Shown here in pieces: positions 35,234 through 44,819 of a stretch of 64,000 nucleotides of DNA. The translations under genes and the position numbers were made by a program. Within the stretch, counting starts at the first letter, position 1, and each line of letters begins with the position of its first letter. This stretch comes from Mesorhizobium australicum WSM2073 (lineage in GTDB: Bacteria; Pseudomonadota; Alphaproteobacteria; Rhizobiales; Rhizobiaceae): positions 1,874,001-1,938,000 of the forward strand of contig NC_019973.1 of the NCBI RefSeq assembly GCF_000230995.2. Direction: 5' to 3'. The notes under the pieces were generated by a model. That model saw only the letters and a program-made list of their open reading frames with translations. It was not told the origin of the DNA and did not search any database.

Positions 35234-37969
35234 ATGCCGGACGACAGAAGCTACGTCGAAAACAGACCATCTCCCGACGCGCTGCTAGAGCATGCCGTGC
35301 GGGAAGGGCGCGGCCGTCTGCGCATATTCCTGGGCGCGGCACCTGGTGTCGGCAAGACTTACGAGATGCTGATGTCGGGTCGTGCCAGGGTGGCCGACGG
35401 TGCCGACGTGGTGATCGGCGTGGTCGAGACGCATGGCCGCAAGGAAACACAGGCCCTGGTCGAGGGGTATGAAGTCATTGCCCGCCGCAGGGTCGACTAC
35501 AAGGGGCGCGTCCTCGACGAGATGGATATCGATGCCATCCTTGCCCGGCGTCCGGCGCTGGTCCTGGTCGACGAACTCGCCCACACCAACGCGCCCGGCA
35601 GCCGCCACCCCAAGCGCTATCTCGATGTCCAGGAAATCCTGGCGCGGGGCATAGACGTCTATACGACGCTGAACATCCAACATGTCGAAAGCCTGAACGA
35701 CGTCGTCGCCCAGATTACCCGGGTCAGGGTGCGCGAGACGGTTCCAGACTCCATCATCGACCAGGCGGATGATGTCGAGATCATCGATCTGACGCCCGAC
35801 GACCTGATCAAGCGGCTGGAGGAGGGCAAGGTCTATTTCCCCAACACCGCGCAGCGCGCCGTCGAGAACTATTTTTCGCCCGGCAATTTGACGGCGTTGC
35901 GGGAACTGGCGCTGCGCCGAACCGCCCAGCGCGTCGACGAGCAACTGCTCAACCACATGCAGTCCCACGCCATCCAGGGTCCGTGGGCGGCGGGGGAGCG
36001 GGTTCTTGTCTGCGTCGATGCCCGTCCGGGCGGGGCAGCCCGCATTCGCTACGCACGCAGGCTGGCTGACAGGCTTCGTGCGCCATGGACGGCGCTTCAT
36101 GTCGACACGCCCCGCTCCGCCGGCATGTCCGAGGATGACAAGGACAGGCTCGCCACACTGCTGCGCCTTGCCGAGCAGCTCGGTGCCGAGGTGACGACCA
36201 TCCCGGGCCAGAGCGTCGCGCAGGACATCGTTCGCCATGCGACGGCCAACAATTTCACCCACATCGTGGTCGGCAGGCCGACCCGGTCGCGCTGGCGCGA
36301 ACTGATCGAAGGGTCGCTCACCTATGATCTGATCCGCAATGCCGGCGACATCAGCGTCCATGTCATCTCCGGAACGGAGCGGGACACCGAAACGTCTTCC
36401 AGGAGAGTGAACGCGGCAGCCGAGGAAAGGCATTTCCAGGCCAAGCCGTATTTGCTCGCCACGGCTTACGTTGCCGGATCATTGGCCGTCAGCACCGTTC
36501 TCGACCAGTTCCTCGACGTTCGCAATCTGGCGATCGTCTTCCTGCTCTCCGTGCTGACGTCGGCGGTGGCTGGTGGTCTCTGGCCGGCGCTTTACGCCTG
36601 TTTCCTCAGTGTCCTTGCCTTCAACTATTTTTTCCTCGAGCCACGCTACACGCTGACGATCCGCGATCCCGAGAGCATCGTCGCGATTGCCGTCTTCGTC
36701 GCCGTTGCCGTCATCGCCAGCAACCTGACGGCGCGCGTGCAGCGTCAGGCCGCCGCCGCCCGCTCGCGGGCGCGGGCAACCGAGGACATCTATCTGTTCT
36801 CCAAGAAGCTCGCAGGCGCCGGCACGCTCGACGACGTGCTCTGGGCCACCGCCTTCCAGATCGCCTCGATGCTGAAGCTGCGCGTGGTGCTGCTGCTGCC
36901 GGAAGAGGGCACGATCACCGTCAAGGCAGGCTATCCGCCCGACGACACGCTGGCCGAGGCCGACATTGCCGCCGCACGCTGGGCCTGGGAGCACAACCGT
37001 GCCGCCGGACGCGGCGCCGACACGCTTCCTGGCGCCAAGCGCCTCTATCTTCCCTTGCGCACGGGACGCACCGCAATCGGCGTCGTCGGCCTCGACAATG
37101 ACAAGCAGGGCCCGCTTCTGACGCCCGAGCAGCAGCGGCTGCTCGACGCGCTGGCCGATCAGGCGGCGGTGGCGATCGAACGCATCCAGCTCGTTGCCGA
37201 TGTCGACCGCGCCAAGCTCGCGGCCGAAGCCGACCGGCTGCGCTCGGCGCTGCTGACCTCGATTTCGCATGACCTGAAAACGCCGCTCGCCGCCATCATG
37301 GGCGCGGCCGGCACGCTCAAGGAATTCGCGCCCGACCTCCCTGAGCAGGACAGGGCCGAGCTCCTGTCGACCGTGATCGACGAATCGGAGCGGCTGAACC
37401 GCTTCATCGCCAACCTGCTCGACATGACCAAGATCGAATCCGGGGCGATGGAGCCGAACTACGCCCTCCATTATGTTGGTGATATCGTCGGCACGGCGCT
37501 CGACCGTGCCCGCAAGATCACCAGCGAGCACAAGATCGAGGTCGATATTCCGCCCAACTTGCCGATGCTGCGGCTCGATCCCGTGCTGTTCGAACAGGTC
37601 CTGTTCAACCTTCTCGACAATGCCTCGAAATATTCGCCGCCCGGCTCGACGATCCGCGTCCAGGCCTGGGCGGACAATGGCTCCATCATCGTGCGGATCA
37701 TGGACGAGGGACCGGGCATTCCGGCGCAGGACCTGGAACGTGTCTTCGATACCTTCTACCGGGTGCGCAAGGGCGATCAGGTGCGCGCCGGCACCGGGCT
37801 CGGCCTGTCGATCTGCCGTGGCTTCGTCGAGGCGATGGGCGGCACGATCGCGGCCGCCAACCGGACCGACCGCCCCGGTGGCGCCTTCACCGTCACGATG
37901 CCGGTGCCGGCGCAAGCGCGCGATATCGGCAACCGCGGCGACGAGCCCGGCATGGATCAGCCTCGATGA
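35234..37969 (+). CDS. kdpD: Osmosensitive K+ channel sensor histidine kinase KdpD
   Basis: A 911-aa sensor kinase. The N-terminal KdpD domain has Walker A GAAPGVGKTYEML (residues 34-46). A universal-stress-like domain follows at about 250-370, then a four-helix DUF4118 membrane region (about 400-500), a GAF-like region (about 530-655) and the kinase core. The phosphoacceptor is H679 in SISHDLKTPLAA. The ATPase has NLLDNASKYSPPG, DEGPGIP and GTGLGLSICRG. It senses K+ limitation or ionic stress and phosphorylates KdpE. Its stop overlaps kdpE by 4 bases. Confidence 0.97.
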   Translation: MPDDRSYVENRPSPDALLEHAVREGRGRLRIFLGAAPGVGKTYEMLMSGRARVADGADVVIGVVETHGRKETQALVEGYEVIARRRVDYKGRVLDEMDIDAILARRPALVLVDELAHTNAPGSRHPKRYLDVQEILARGIDVYTTLNIQHVESLNDVVAQITRVRVRETVPDSIIDQADDVEIIDLTPDDLIKRLEEGKVYFPNTAQRAVENYFSPGNLTALRELALRRTAQRVDEQLLNHMQSHAIQGPWAAGERVLVCVDARPGGAARIRYARRLADRLRAPWTALHVDTPRSAGMSEDDKDRLATLLRLAEQLGAEVTTIPGQSVAQDIVRHATANNFTHIVVGRPTRSRWRELIEGSLTYDLIRNAGDISVHVISGTERDTETSSRRVNAAAEERHFQAKPYLLATAYVAGSLAVSTVLDQFLDVRNLAIVFLLSVLTSAVAGGLWPALYACFLSVLAFNYFFLEPRYTLTIRDPESIVAIAVFVAVAVIASNLTARVQRQAAAARSRARATEDIYLFSKKLAGAGTLDDVLWATAFQIASMLKLRVVLLLPEEGTITVKAGYPPDDTLAEADIAAARWAWEHNRAAGRGADTLPGAKRLYLPLRTGRTAIGVVGLDNDKQGPLLTPEQQRLLDALADQAAVAIERIQLVADVDRAKLAAEADRLRSALLTSISHDLKTPLAAIMGAAGTLKEFAPDLPEQDRAELLSTVIDESERLNRFIANLLDMTKIESGAMEPNYALHYVGDIVGTALDRARKITSEHKIEVDIPPNLPMLRLDPVLFEQVLFNLLDNASKYSPPGSTIRVQAWADNGSIIVRIMDEGPGIPAQDLERVFDTFYRVRKGDQVRAGTGLGLSICRGFVEAMGGTIAAANRTDRPGGAFTVTMPVPAQARDIGNRGDEPGMDQPR

Positions 37970-38655
37970 CCAATTCGAATGTCAGGATACTGGTCGTCGA
38001 CGACGAGCCGCCGATCCGCAAGCTGCTGCGGGTCGGCCTTGGCAGCCAGGGTTACGCGGTCAGCGAGGCGCCGAACGCCAAGCTGGCGATCGAGCTGATG
38101 GAACAGGAGAAGCCGGACCTGGTGCTGCTCGATCTCGGCCTGCCCGGCATGGGGGGCCATGACCTCCTGCGCAAATGGCGTGAGGAGGGCGTCGACGTTC
38201 CCGTTGTCATCCTCTCCAGCCGCACCGACGAGGCCGGCATCGTCAGCGCGCTCGAACTCGGCGCCGACGACTATGTCACCAAGCCGTTCGGCATGAACGA
38301 ACTGGTGGCACGCATCCGGGTGGCGCTGCGCCACAAGTTCCAGCAACAGGGTGAGAAGCCGATATTCCAGAGCGGTGACCTCAGCGTCGATCTGGTCAAG
38401 CGCGTCGTCAAGGTCGAGGACAGGGAGGTAAAGCTCTCGCCGAAAGAGTACGACATACTGCGCATCCTGGTGCAGCATGCCGGCAAGGTGCTGACCCACC
38501 ACTTCATCCTGAAGCAGATCTGGGACGATTCGACAGACGTGCAGTACCTCAGGGTCTATGTCCGCCAGCTCAGGCAGAAGATCGAAAAAACCCCCGACCA
38601 GCCGCGCTACATCACCACCGAGACCGGTGTCGGCTATCGCCTGCGTGTCGAGTGA
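37966..38655 (+). CDS. kdpE: Two-component response regulator KdpE
   Basis: A 229-aa OmpR/PhoB-type regulator that activates kdpFABC. The receiver domain has the acidic pair in VVDDEPPIRK and phosphoacceptor D56 in LVLLDLGLPGMGG. The winged helix DNA-binding domain is at about 130-229, with LSPKEYDILRILVQHAGKVL and YLRVYVRQLRQKIE. It is translationally coupled to kdpD and convergent with the MFS gene, 24 bp apart. Confidence 0.97.
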   Translation: MTNSNVRILVVDDEPPIRKLLRVGLGSQGYAVSEAPNAKLAIELMEQEKPDLVLLDLGLPGMGGHDLLRKWREEGVDVPVVILSSRTDEAGIVSALELGADDYVTKPFGMNELVARIRVALRHKFQQQGEKPIFQSGDLSVDLVKRVVKVEDREVKLSPKEYDILRILVQHAGKVLTHHFILKQIWDDSTDVQYLRVYVRQLRQKIEKTPDQPRYITTETGVGYRLRVE

Positions 38656-38679
38656 AATAGCCTGTCCGATAAACCTGCG

Positions 38680-40122
38680 TCAGCCGATGGCCTCCAGAGG
38701 CCGATTTGCCGCCGCCGATATCCGCAAGGCGGCGAGACAGCCCAGAATGCCGAGTGGCACGAAGGCAAGGAACAGCCAGCTCGCGACATTGGCCGCCGCG
38801 TCGTGATTCAGGCCTTGCGAAAAGCCGCTGGTATTGGCGACGATGCCGGCAATAGCGGCGCCCACGGCATAGCCGATGCGCTGCATGGTCGGCACCGCCG
38901 CCGAGGCGATGGTCTGCTCGTCGTCCGGTGCGGAGGCGACGATGACGCGGGTCAGGAACGGCCAGGCAATGCCGAAGCCGCCGCCCTGCAGCAGGGCGCA
39001 GACCAGGATCAGCGGGATCGAGCCCAGCGGTATCGTGTAGGCGAAGCCGGCGATGCCCGCCGCGATCATCAGCGCGCCGCAGACGATGATCAGCCTTTCG
39101 CGTCGCGGCGGCGCGTTGGCGACGAGGATCGACAGGATCGACCAGGCGATCGATTCGGCGGCGATGATGTAGCCGGTGGTCAGCAGCGGAATGTCGTGCA
39201 GGCTGGTCAAGAGCAGCGGCCCGTAGACGCCGAAGGAGCAGGTCGCGATGGAAAAGGCGGCGACCATCGTCATGCCGGCGCCGACCGGCGTGCGCCAGGA
39301 GAACAGCCGCGCCGGGAACAGCCTGGAGCGCGGCTTCAGCGCGTCGACGTAGAAAAACAGCGCGAGGCCCGTCAGGCCCAACAAGATCAGCAGCGAGGAA
39401 CGCAACAGGGCGATGTCGACGCCGGCCGAGGCGATCAGCAGCACGGCGACGGCAAGACAACCAAGCGCCACGAAAGGGAAGGGCGGCGCCTTGCCGGCAC
39501 TCGTGCTGGGTTTCTTCGCCTCCGGCGTGTTGAGTACGAGGAAGCTTGCCAGCGCCATGGCGGTGCCACCGAGTGTGAAGACGCCGAAGGCCCAGCGCCA
39601 GGACAGCAATTCGGTCATAACAGCGCCGAGCAACGGTCCGCTGAACGCCGCGACGCCCCAGATAGCCGACATGATACCGAAAAGCTGCGGCCAGATGGCA
39701 CGCGAAAACAGCCGCTCGACCGAGACGAAGGCCAGCGATACCAGCGCGCCGCCGCCGAGGCCCTCGATCAAGCGGCCGGCAAGGAACAATTGCATCGACG
39801 GCGAGGTGGCGCAGATCAGCGCGCCGGCGGCATAAAGCAGGGCCGCGACCACCATGTTGGTGCGCAGCGGAACATAACTCACCAGGCGTCCGGCGGCGGC
39901 ACCGGCGACGATGGCGCCGAGTTCGTAGATCGCCAGGGACCAGCCGACGAGCTGTACGCCGGCCAGTTCGCTGACCATGGCCGGCATGACCGTCGCCACC
40001 ATCGTCTCATTGGTGGCGTGCAGCAGGATGCCGAGGCTGATGAAGCAGAAGCGGGCGAGGTCGCCGCTTGCCCACAATGCGCGCCAGTCGACCTTGTTGC
40101 TGGTGATTTCAGTCATGTTCAC
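38680..40122 (-). CDS. MFS transporter, DHA2-like
   Basis: A 480-aa major facilitator with 12-14 predicted helices. The loop 2-3 motif A region reads LVSYVPLRTNMVVAALLYAA, weaker than the canonical G-x-x-x-D-R-x-G-R-R. The helix-5-like SGPLLGAVMTELLSWRWAFG is a good motif C, as in drug/H+ antiporters. The substrate is unknown. It stands alone between kdpE (convergent) and a 271-bp gap. Export of a drug or metabolite is the most that can be said. Confidence 0.88.
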   Translation of the reverse strand: MNMTEITSNKVDWRALWASGDLARFCFISLGILLHATNETMVATVMPAMVSELAGVQLVGWSLAIYELGAIVAGAAAGRLVSYVPLRTNMVVAALLYAAGALICATSPSMQLFLAGRLIEGLGGGALVSLAFVSVERLFSRAIWPQLFGIMSAIWGVAAFSGPLLGAVMTELLSWRWAFGVFTLGGTAMALASFLVLNTPEAKKPSTSAGKAPPFPFVALGCLAVAVLLIASAGVDIALLRSSLLILLGLTGLALFFYVDALKPRSRLFPARLFSWRTPVGAGMTMVAAFSIATCSFGVYGPLLLTSLHDIPLLTTGYIIAAESIAWSILSILVANAPPRRERLIIVCGALMIAAGIAGFAYTIPLGSIPLILVCALLQGGGFGIAWPFLTRVIVASAPDDEQTIASAAVPTMQRIGYAVGAAIAGIVANTSGFSQGLNHDAAANVASWLFLAFVPLGILGCLAALRISAAANRPLEAIG

Positions 40123-40393
40123 CCCTGCCTTTGCCTATCTCGCTTGTAGCGCATGGTGCCAGAGGCCAGTGCGGGCTTCCGGCAGGACCATAAGGATCGA
40201 CAGCGCCGTATCCAGGCGCTGTCTACCCAAGGGCAGGCTTCTAAAACCTCAAGCATGGTTGAGTTCAAGCGGCTTTTTTGCAGACGTCGCGAAGCCTCTC
40301 AATTTCGTCATCCTCGGGTCTGCGCCGCGTCGCTACGCTCCTAGCTCCGCCCGTGGATGACGAATCGCTGCGGAAGCCGCCCTCATGGCCCAG

Positions 40394-40876
40394 TCAATTC
40401 TCGGTGCTGCGCAACTGGAATTGGCTGACGCCGATGGCGAGATTGATGCCGGTCTGCGTCTGCAGGCTGAGCGGCTGCAGGGTAAAGGCCTGCGAGGAGC
40501 CGCCGACCAGGAGATTGGCGCCGGCGCCGACGGCGGCGGTCACTTCGGCGCTGGCGCCGATATAGTCGCCGGCCAATGCACCCGGCGCGTAGATGTTCTT
40601 CAGCGGCGTCAGCACCAGCCAGCGCATCACCGCCTGCTTGGTCGTGCCGATGTCGAGGCCGTATTTGTTGACGGCCCCGAAATAGGCTTCCGGCGCGAAG
40701 CTCTTGTCGGCCGGGGTGAAGGTGCAGCTCAAATCCTTGCTCGAGCCGAAGATGAAGCCGGTGCCGCCCGATATGGCGCATTCAAGCGCACCGAGTTCGA
40801 TGCCTTGGTCCTGCGCTCGTGCGGCGCCCGCAAGCATGATCGTGGTCGCGGCAGCGGCGATGGCTGTCCTGAACAT
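40394..40876 (-). CDS. DUF992 family secreted protein (copy 1)
   Basis: A 160-aa exported protein with signal peptide (TAIAAAATTIMLAGAARAQ). The DUF992 domain begins IELGALECAISGGTGFIFGS, with the motif LSCTFTP and a C-terminal GANLLVGGSSQAFTLQPLSL then QTQTGINLAIGV. The two cysteines (LEC and LSC) are positioned to pair. The function is unknown. It is a paralogue of the protein encoded at 40967-41443 and follows it on the same strand with a terminator between. Confidence 0.88.
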   Translation of the reverse strand: MFRTAIAAAATTIMLAGAARAQDQGIELGALECAISGGTGFIFGSSKDLSCTFTPADKSFAPEAYFGAVNKYGLDIGTTKQAVMRWLVLTPLKNIYAPGALAGDYIGASAEVTAAVGAGANLLVGGSSQAFTLQPLSLQTQTGINLAIGVSQFQLRSTEN

Positions 40877-40887
40877 GGCGGTCCCTC

Positions 40888-40929
40888 AAAATCAAACGGC
40901 GCGGAACCATACTATCTGGTTCCGCGCCG
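40888..40929 (-). terminator. Terminator after DUF992 copy 2
   Basis: A perfect 13-bp stem (40897-40909 with 40917-40929, sequence CGGCGCGGAACCA and its complement) and a 7-base loop. On the minus strand it is followed by TTTGATTTTGAG. It lies 38 bases after the stop of the upstream DUF992 gene and just before the next copy. Confidence 0.85.
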
Positions 40930-40966
40930 CAGGGTGAGGGGTCGTGGAGCGCGTGGCTCCGTGCAA

Positions 40967-41443
40967 TCACTTGAGCGAGTGGATCAGCTCCAGCGAGGTG
41001 ACGGCGACCGCCAGGTTGACGCCGGTCTGCGCCTGGACGCTGAGCGGCTCCAGCATGAAGGCGCTGTCGAAGCCGCCGACCAGCAGGTTGGCGCCGCCGC
41101 CGGTGACGACGCTCGCCTCGGCGTTGACGCCGTAGTAGCTGCCGGCAAGGTCGCCCGCGTCACGGTCGCGGGTCGCGGCAAACACCGCCCAGACCAACTG
41201 GCCCTGGTGCGTCTTGCCGAGATCGACGCCGAGCTTCGAGATGACGCCGGTGTAAATTTCAGACGGCCCGTGATGATAGGGCCGGAACACACAGGACACG
41301 CCCTTGTTGGAGGTCACGAGATAGCCGGTGCCGCCATCGATGGTGCAGTCGAGCGTGCCGAGCTGCAACCTGCCGGCGCTGGCCGGGGCGGCAGCGAACA
41401 TAGTCGTTGCAACGGCGGCAGCGCAGACGAGTTTCTTGATCAT
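40967..41443 (-). CDS. DUF992 family secreted protein (copy 2)
   Basis: A 158-aa exported protein. The start at 41443 begins a signal peptide (KKLVCAAAVATTMFAAAPASA) and has AAGGA 9 bases upstream; the frame stays open to 41521 but that part is not coding-like. The DUF992 features are LQLGTLDCTIDGGTGYLVTS, VSCVFRPYHHGPSEIYTG and GGGANLLVGGFDSAFMLEPL. It is similar to its neighbour over the full mature length, so the pair arose by tandem duplication. Confidence 0.88.
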   Translation of the reverse strand: MIKKLVCAAAVATTMFAAAPASAGRLQLGTLDCTIDGGTGYLVTSNKGVSCVFRPYHHGPSEIYTGVISKLGVDLGKTHQGQLVWAVFAATRDRDAGDLAGSYYGVNAEASVVTGGGANLLVGGFDSAFMLEPLSVQAQTGVNLAVAVTSLELIHSLK

Positions 41444-41651
41444 GGGAGGGTCCTTTCGCAATCGGTCTTCAGTAACGTCTCGAGCGCCGCGACCGTTCCG
41501 CCGAAAACTTGGCGCGAACAAGGCGAGGGTTAACGGCTTGTCGCGGGGGTTAATACAGGGTTGCCGGATTGGCGGCGATCTTCAACGCCGCGTGTCCTTT
41601 CGGATACGCACGATGCAGTGCGCACCTTGCCGTGGGCCTGATGAGCCGACG

Positions 41652-42494
41652 TCAGCTGACGCGGGCGAGGCCGTCCTTGGCCGGCTGGTAGCTGGGGTTG
41701 AGGCGCACAGCCTCGCGATAGGCCTTCGCCGCCTTTGCCTTGTCGCCGCGCCGTTCGTAGATCAGCGCCTGGTTGGCCCAGGCCTCGGCGTTCTGGCCGT
41801 CGAGCTTGATGGCCATGTTGAAATCGGAGAAGGCGTTATCCTCGTCGCCGGTCGCCAGATAGGAGAGGCCACGGCCGTTGTAGGGTTCGGCGGCGTCGGG
41901 GGCCAGCGAGATGGCGGTCGAGAAATCCTCAATGGCGAATTTGTGCTGGCCCTGGCTCTGATAGATCAGGCCGCGATTGTGATAGGCGCGGGCGTCCGTC
42001 GTGTCGAGCTGGATCGCCTTCTGGAAGTCGTTGAACGCATCCTGGGTGCGGCCCGCCTTACGGTAGAGATTGCCGCGGCCGATATAGGCGGCGTCATAAT
42101 TGCCGTTGATCTGGATCGAGCGATTGTAGTCGGCAAGGGCTGCTTCCTGGTTGCCGAGGAAACGCTGGATGAGGGCCCGGTTCGAATAGGCCTGGTAGAA
42201 ATTCGGATTGAGCTGGATGGCCTGGTTGAAATCCTTGAGCGCCGCCTGGTACTGGCCGCCGCGGCCATAGGCCGAGCCGCGGACATTATAGCCTTCCGGA
42301 TCCTGGGGATTGCGCTGGATGACCGCCGACAGCGAGGAGATATTCTCGCTCGACCCTTGCGCCTTGTCGATGTTGTTGAATTCACCGGCCGGCCCCGATG
42401 TCTGGCAGCCGGCAAGCATCAGTCCGGAAAGCAGGGCCGCTGTCAGGGCGAAACCACGCAATGCGGTCCCGCGCTCCACGCTTGTTGCGTTCAT
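41652..42494 (-). CDS. TPR-repeat lipoprotein
   Basis: A 280-aa lipoprotein with signal peptide and lipobox LMLAGC, so it is anchored through Cys30. Residues about 65-275 are six consecutive TPR repeats of 34 aa (for example AYGRGGQYQAALKDFNQAIQ and LYRKAGRTQDAFNDFQKAIQ). It probably scaffolds protein interactions at the inner face of the outer membrane, comparable to the NlpI/PilF group. No partner is evident nearby. Confidence 0.9.
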   Translation of the reverse strand: MNATSVERGTALRGFALTAALLSGLMLAGCQTSGPAGEFNNIDKAQGSSENISSLSAVIQRNPQDPEGYNVRGSAYGRGGQYQAALKDFNQAIQLNPNFYQAYSNRALIQRFLGNQEAALADYNRSIQINGNYDAAYIGRGNLYRKAGRTQDAFNDFQKAIQLDTTDARAYHNRGLIYQSQGQHKFAIEDFSTAISLAPDAAEPYNGRGLSYLATGDEDNAFSDFNMAIKLDGQNAEAWANQALIYERRGDKAKAAKAYREAVRLNPSYQPAKDGLARVS

Positions 42495-42557
42495 GTCTGC
42501 CCTGTCCTCACTTGCGCCGTCGTTCAGGTCCGGTTCCCCCCTCCGGGCCGGTCACAT

Positions 42558-42598
42558 CAAAATAAAAGGGTGGCGGCGATTCCGCATCGCGCCACCCT
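42558..42598 (-). terminator. Terminator of rpsU
   Basis: On the minus strand an 8-bp stem (AGGGTGGC/GCCACCCT) continues as a 5-bp inner stem after a one-base bulge, with loop GCGGA, and is followed by TTTTATTTTG. It lies 36 bases beyond the rpsU stop. Confidence 0.85.
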
Positions 42599-42633
42599 GG
42601 TATCCTTCGAAAAGGACGAAATATTGGCGATAA

Positions 42634-42906
42634 TCAGCGCGGCGGACGCGCTGCACCGGCGGCACCGCCAGCAGCGACCGGACGTGGGGTCATTGGCAGC
42701 AGGCCTTCGCGCTGTGCGCGCTTGCGGGCCAGCTTGCGGGCGCGGCGAACGGCTTCGGCCTTTTCACGGGCGCGCTTCTCGGAAGGCTTCTCGTAGTGGC
42801 CGCGCATCTTCATTTCGCGGAAAATGCCTTCGCGCTGCATCTTCTTCTTGAGCGCGCGAAGCGCCTGATCAACGTTATTGTCGCGGACGAGTACCTGCAC
42901 GGGCAA
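42634..42906 (-). CDS. rpsU: 30S ribosomal protein S21
   Basis: A small-subunit protein of 90 aa. The conserved core is [20 protein letters not shown] then [20 protein letters not shown], followed by a strongly basic helix ([12 protein letters not shown]). The Ala/Pro-rich C-terminal extension ([13 protein letters not shown]) makes it longer than E. coli S21 (71 aa) and is usual in rhizobia. It is transcribed alone with its own terminator. S21 takes part in initiation by helping base-pairing near the 16S 3' end. Confidence 0.96.
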   Translation of the reverse strand: MPVQVLVRDNNVDQALRALKKKMQREGIFREMKMRGHYEKPSEKRAREKAEAVRRARKLARKRAQREGLLPMTPRPVAAGGAAGAARPPR

Positions 42907-43075
42907 TCCTGTCTTTCGGGTTTGATATCAACAGGCAAGCAGCCATAGCCGCAAGCCTCCGCGGCGCTCGACACCACGAATTGTGGCGGCTGATAGCAGA
43001 ATCAAGCCTCGCTGTCCACAGTCGAAATGAGAGACGACAGCCAAATTGCCACGTCGCCTGGAGATAGTGTGCCCG

Positions 43076-43462
43076 TTACACCGTCGCCAAGTGCAGCCGC
43101 TCGAAATCCTCGAAGAACTCACCGTAGTCGCAGGTGATCTCCTCGCCGATGGCGATATCCCGGGTCGCGGTCGCACCGCCATATTGCGAAAAGTCGGTGT
43201 TCGGTGTCGCCGAATGGTTCATGAAGCGGCCATTGTCGACCTCGTAGACGATGAAACCGGGCTTGTCCGGGCTCGGATAGGCATAGCGGTCGAGCAATTC
43301 CTTCAGGGGCTGGGGTGCGGCCTCATATTTGTCCATCGGAATCAGCCGGTCGAAATCCGGATCCAGGCGCCAGATCGAGGCGCCCTTCCGGATTGGTTCG
43401 GCGGCGAACATGCCGACGCCTTCGATTGCGCTCTGGGCGACATAGGTTCGGACCAGCATCAT
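43076..43462 (-). CDS. SET domain-containing protein (putative lysine methyltransferase)
   Basis: A compact 128-aa SET domain protein. The start is one of two adjacent ATGs (43462, 43459); the frame is open to 43537 but without family sequence. SET motifs are visible: GVGMFAAEPIRKGASIWRLD at the N-terminus, RFMNHSATPNTDF (the NHS-x-x-P-N pseudoknot motif) and ITCDYGEFF with the catalytic-site Tyr. It lacks the zinc-binding pre- and post-SET cysteines of histone enzymes. The protein substrate is unknown. Confidence 0.88.
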   Translation of the reverse strand: MMLVRTYVAQSAIEGVGMFAAEPIRKGASIWRLDPDFDRLIPMDKYEAAPQPLKELLDRYAYPSPDKPGFIVYEVDNGRFMNHSATPNTDFSQYGGATATRDIAIGEEITCDYGEFFEDFERLHLATV

Positions 43463-43589
43463 GGTTTCACAACCCGTCTTGGCAAGAAGACCCGTTTCGA
43501 CAGGAAACGGAATCGCCAAATCGCGCCGAAAAAGCAAGAGCGGCGGCCTGCGTCACAACGACGAACAGGCAGTTCTCCGTAAAAATCCT

Positions 43590-44357
43590 TCACGTCCGGT
43601 TGATCGACACACCGCCATCGGCAAACAACGCGGTACCCGTGGTGAAGCTCGAGGCGTCAGAGGCAAGGTAAAGCGCCGAGCGGGCGATCTCTTGCGGCTG
43701 GGCCATGCGTTTCAGGGCATGGAGGCCCTCGACGAAGGCGCGGGCCTCGGGTGTGGTCGTCGTCGCACCCGGTGTGTCGGTGCCACCCGGCAGCAGCGCG
43801 TTGACGCGCAGTCCCTTCGGTCCATATTCGGCGGCCAGCACCTGCGTCAAACCGATCAGGCCTGCCTTGGCGGCAGCGTAGGCGGCCATGCCGGGCATGC
43901 CGGCGGTGTAACCGACAAAGCTCGATGTGAAGATCAGCGAGCCGCCGCCGCGCTCCAGCATGGCCGGTATCTGATACTTCGCGCCGAGAAAGGCGCTGGT
44001 CAGATTGGTATCCATCGTCCCGTGCCATGTCTGTGCCGACATGTCGGGGACGGAGCCCATCAGTCCGACGGAGCCGGCATTGTTCAATGCGATGTCGAGG
44101 CCGCCGAAGCTGCCGACCGCCAGCTCGACGAGGGCTTTCGCATAGGTCTCGTCGGTGACATCTCCCGCGAGAGCGACGGCCGTGCCGCCGGCGTCCTCGA
44201 TTTCGACTGCGAGTGCATCGAGCTCCGCTCGGCGGCGAGCGGAAATGACGAGCCTGGCGCCTTCCTCGGCGAACAGCTTTGCCGTGGCGCGGCCGATGCC
44301 GGAACTGGCACCGGTGACGATGGCGATCTTGTTGGCGAGTGCGAGCATGTTTGGCAT
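43590..44357 (-). CDS. SDR family oxidoreductase
   Basis: A 255-aa classical short-chain dehydrogenase. The start at 44357 (MPNMLALANK) has AGGA 5 bases upstream. The cofactor motif is TGASSGIGRA near residue 14, the NNAGS element is at about 88, and the catalytic Ser and Y-x-x-x-K are in FTSSFVGYTAG and YAAAKAG. The acidic or basic residue after the second strand (SARRRAEL) favours NADP(H). The substrate is unknown, and the neighbouring genes give no pathway clue. Confidence 0.9.
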   Translation of the reverse strand: MPNMLALANKIAIVTGASSGIGRATAKLFAEEGARLVISARRRAELDALAVEIEDAGGTAVALAGDVTDETYAKALVELAVGSFGGLDIALNNAGSVGLMGSVPDMSAQTWHGTMDTNLTSAFLGAKYQIPAMLERGGGSLIFTSSFVGYTAGMPGMAAYAAAKAGLIGLTQVLAAEYGPKGLRVNALLPGGTDTPGATTTTPEARAFVEGLHALKRMAQPQEIARSALYLASDASSFTTGTALFADGGVSINRT

Positions 44358-44450
44358 CCTTGTCCTTCGCGCCAGCTTCGCCGGCGATCGGATGCTTGGT
44401 CGCAAATCGGCAGAACAGCAGCCACCCGAAAGCTGCAGAGATCCGCGCCA

Positions 44451-44819
44451 CTACTGCCGCAGCAGCCATGCCAGACGATCCAGCGAGAACGCGTAGCTGA
44501 TGACGATCAGCAAGGCCATGATGATGGCAGTAATGGTATGGCCCGCCAAATGGAAACCCGCGGCGCCGCCGAACAGGACGATGAATTCCAGCGCCAGCCT
44601 GATAGCGCCCGGTACAGGCACCGGTGCCCGGCCCGACCGGCTTGGATCGTTGAGGACCGCGAAGATACCCCATGCCGCGGCTGCGGCGAGCGGCAGGGCA
44701 ATGGCGAGGACCCAACGCCACGCTTCGTCCGAAAGGCTCCAGCCTGCCGTGCCGAGGCCAAGCAAGGCGGCAAGCTCCAGCAGGAAGCGCAATGTGAGGT
44801 TCCACCGGGCGTTGCCCAT
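44451..44819 (-). CDS. YrdB/DUF2568 family membrane protein
   Basis: A 122-aa membrane protein with four predicted helices (LRFLLELAALLGLGTAGWSL, WVLAIALPLAAAAAWGIFAV, AIRLALEFIVLFGGAAGFHL, ITAIIMALLIVISYAFSLD). The pattern N-x-x-L-R-F-L-L-E-L-x-A and GIFAVLNDPSRSGRAPVPVP is characteristic of YrdB. Three consecutive ATGs occur (44825, 44822, 44819); GGAGA spacing favours the last two. The function is unknown. Confidence 0.82.
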   Translation of the reverse strand: MGNARWNLTLRFLLELAALLGLGTAGWSLSDEAWRWVLAIALPLAAAAAWGIFAVLNDPSRSGRAPVPVPGAIRLALEFIVLFGGAAGFHLAGHTITAIIMALLIVISYAFSLDRLAWLLRQ

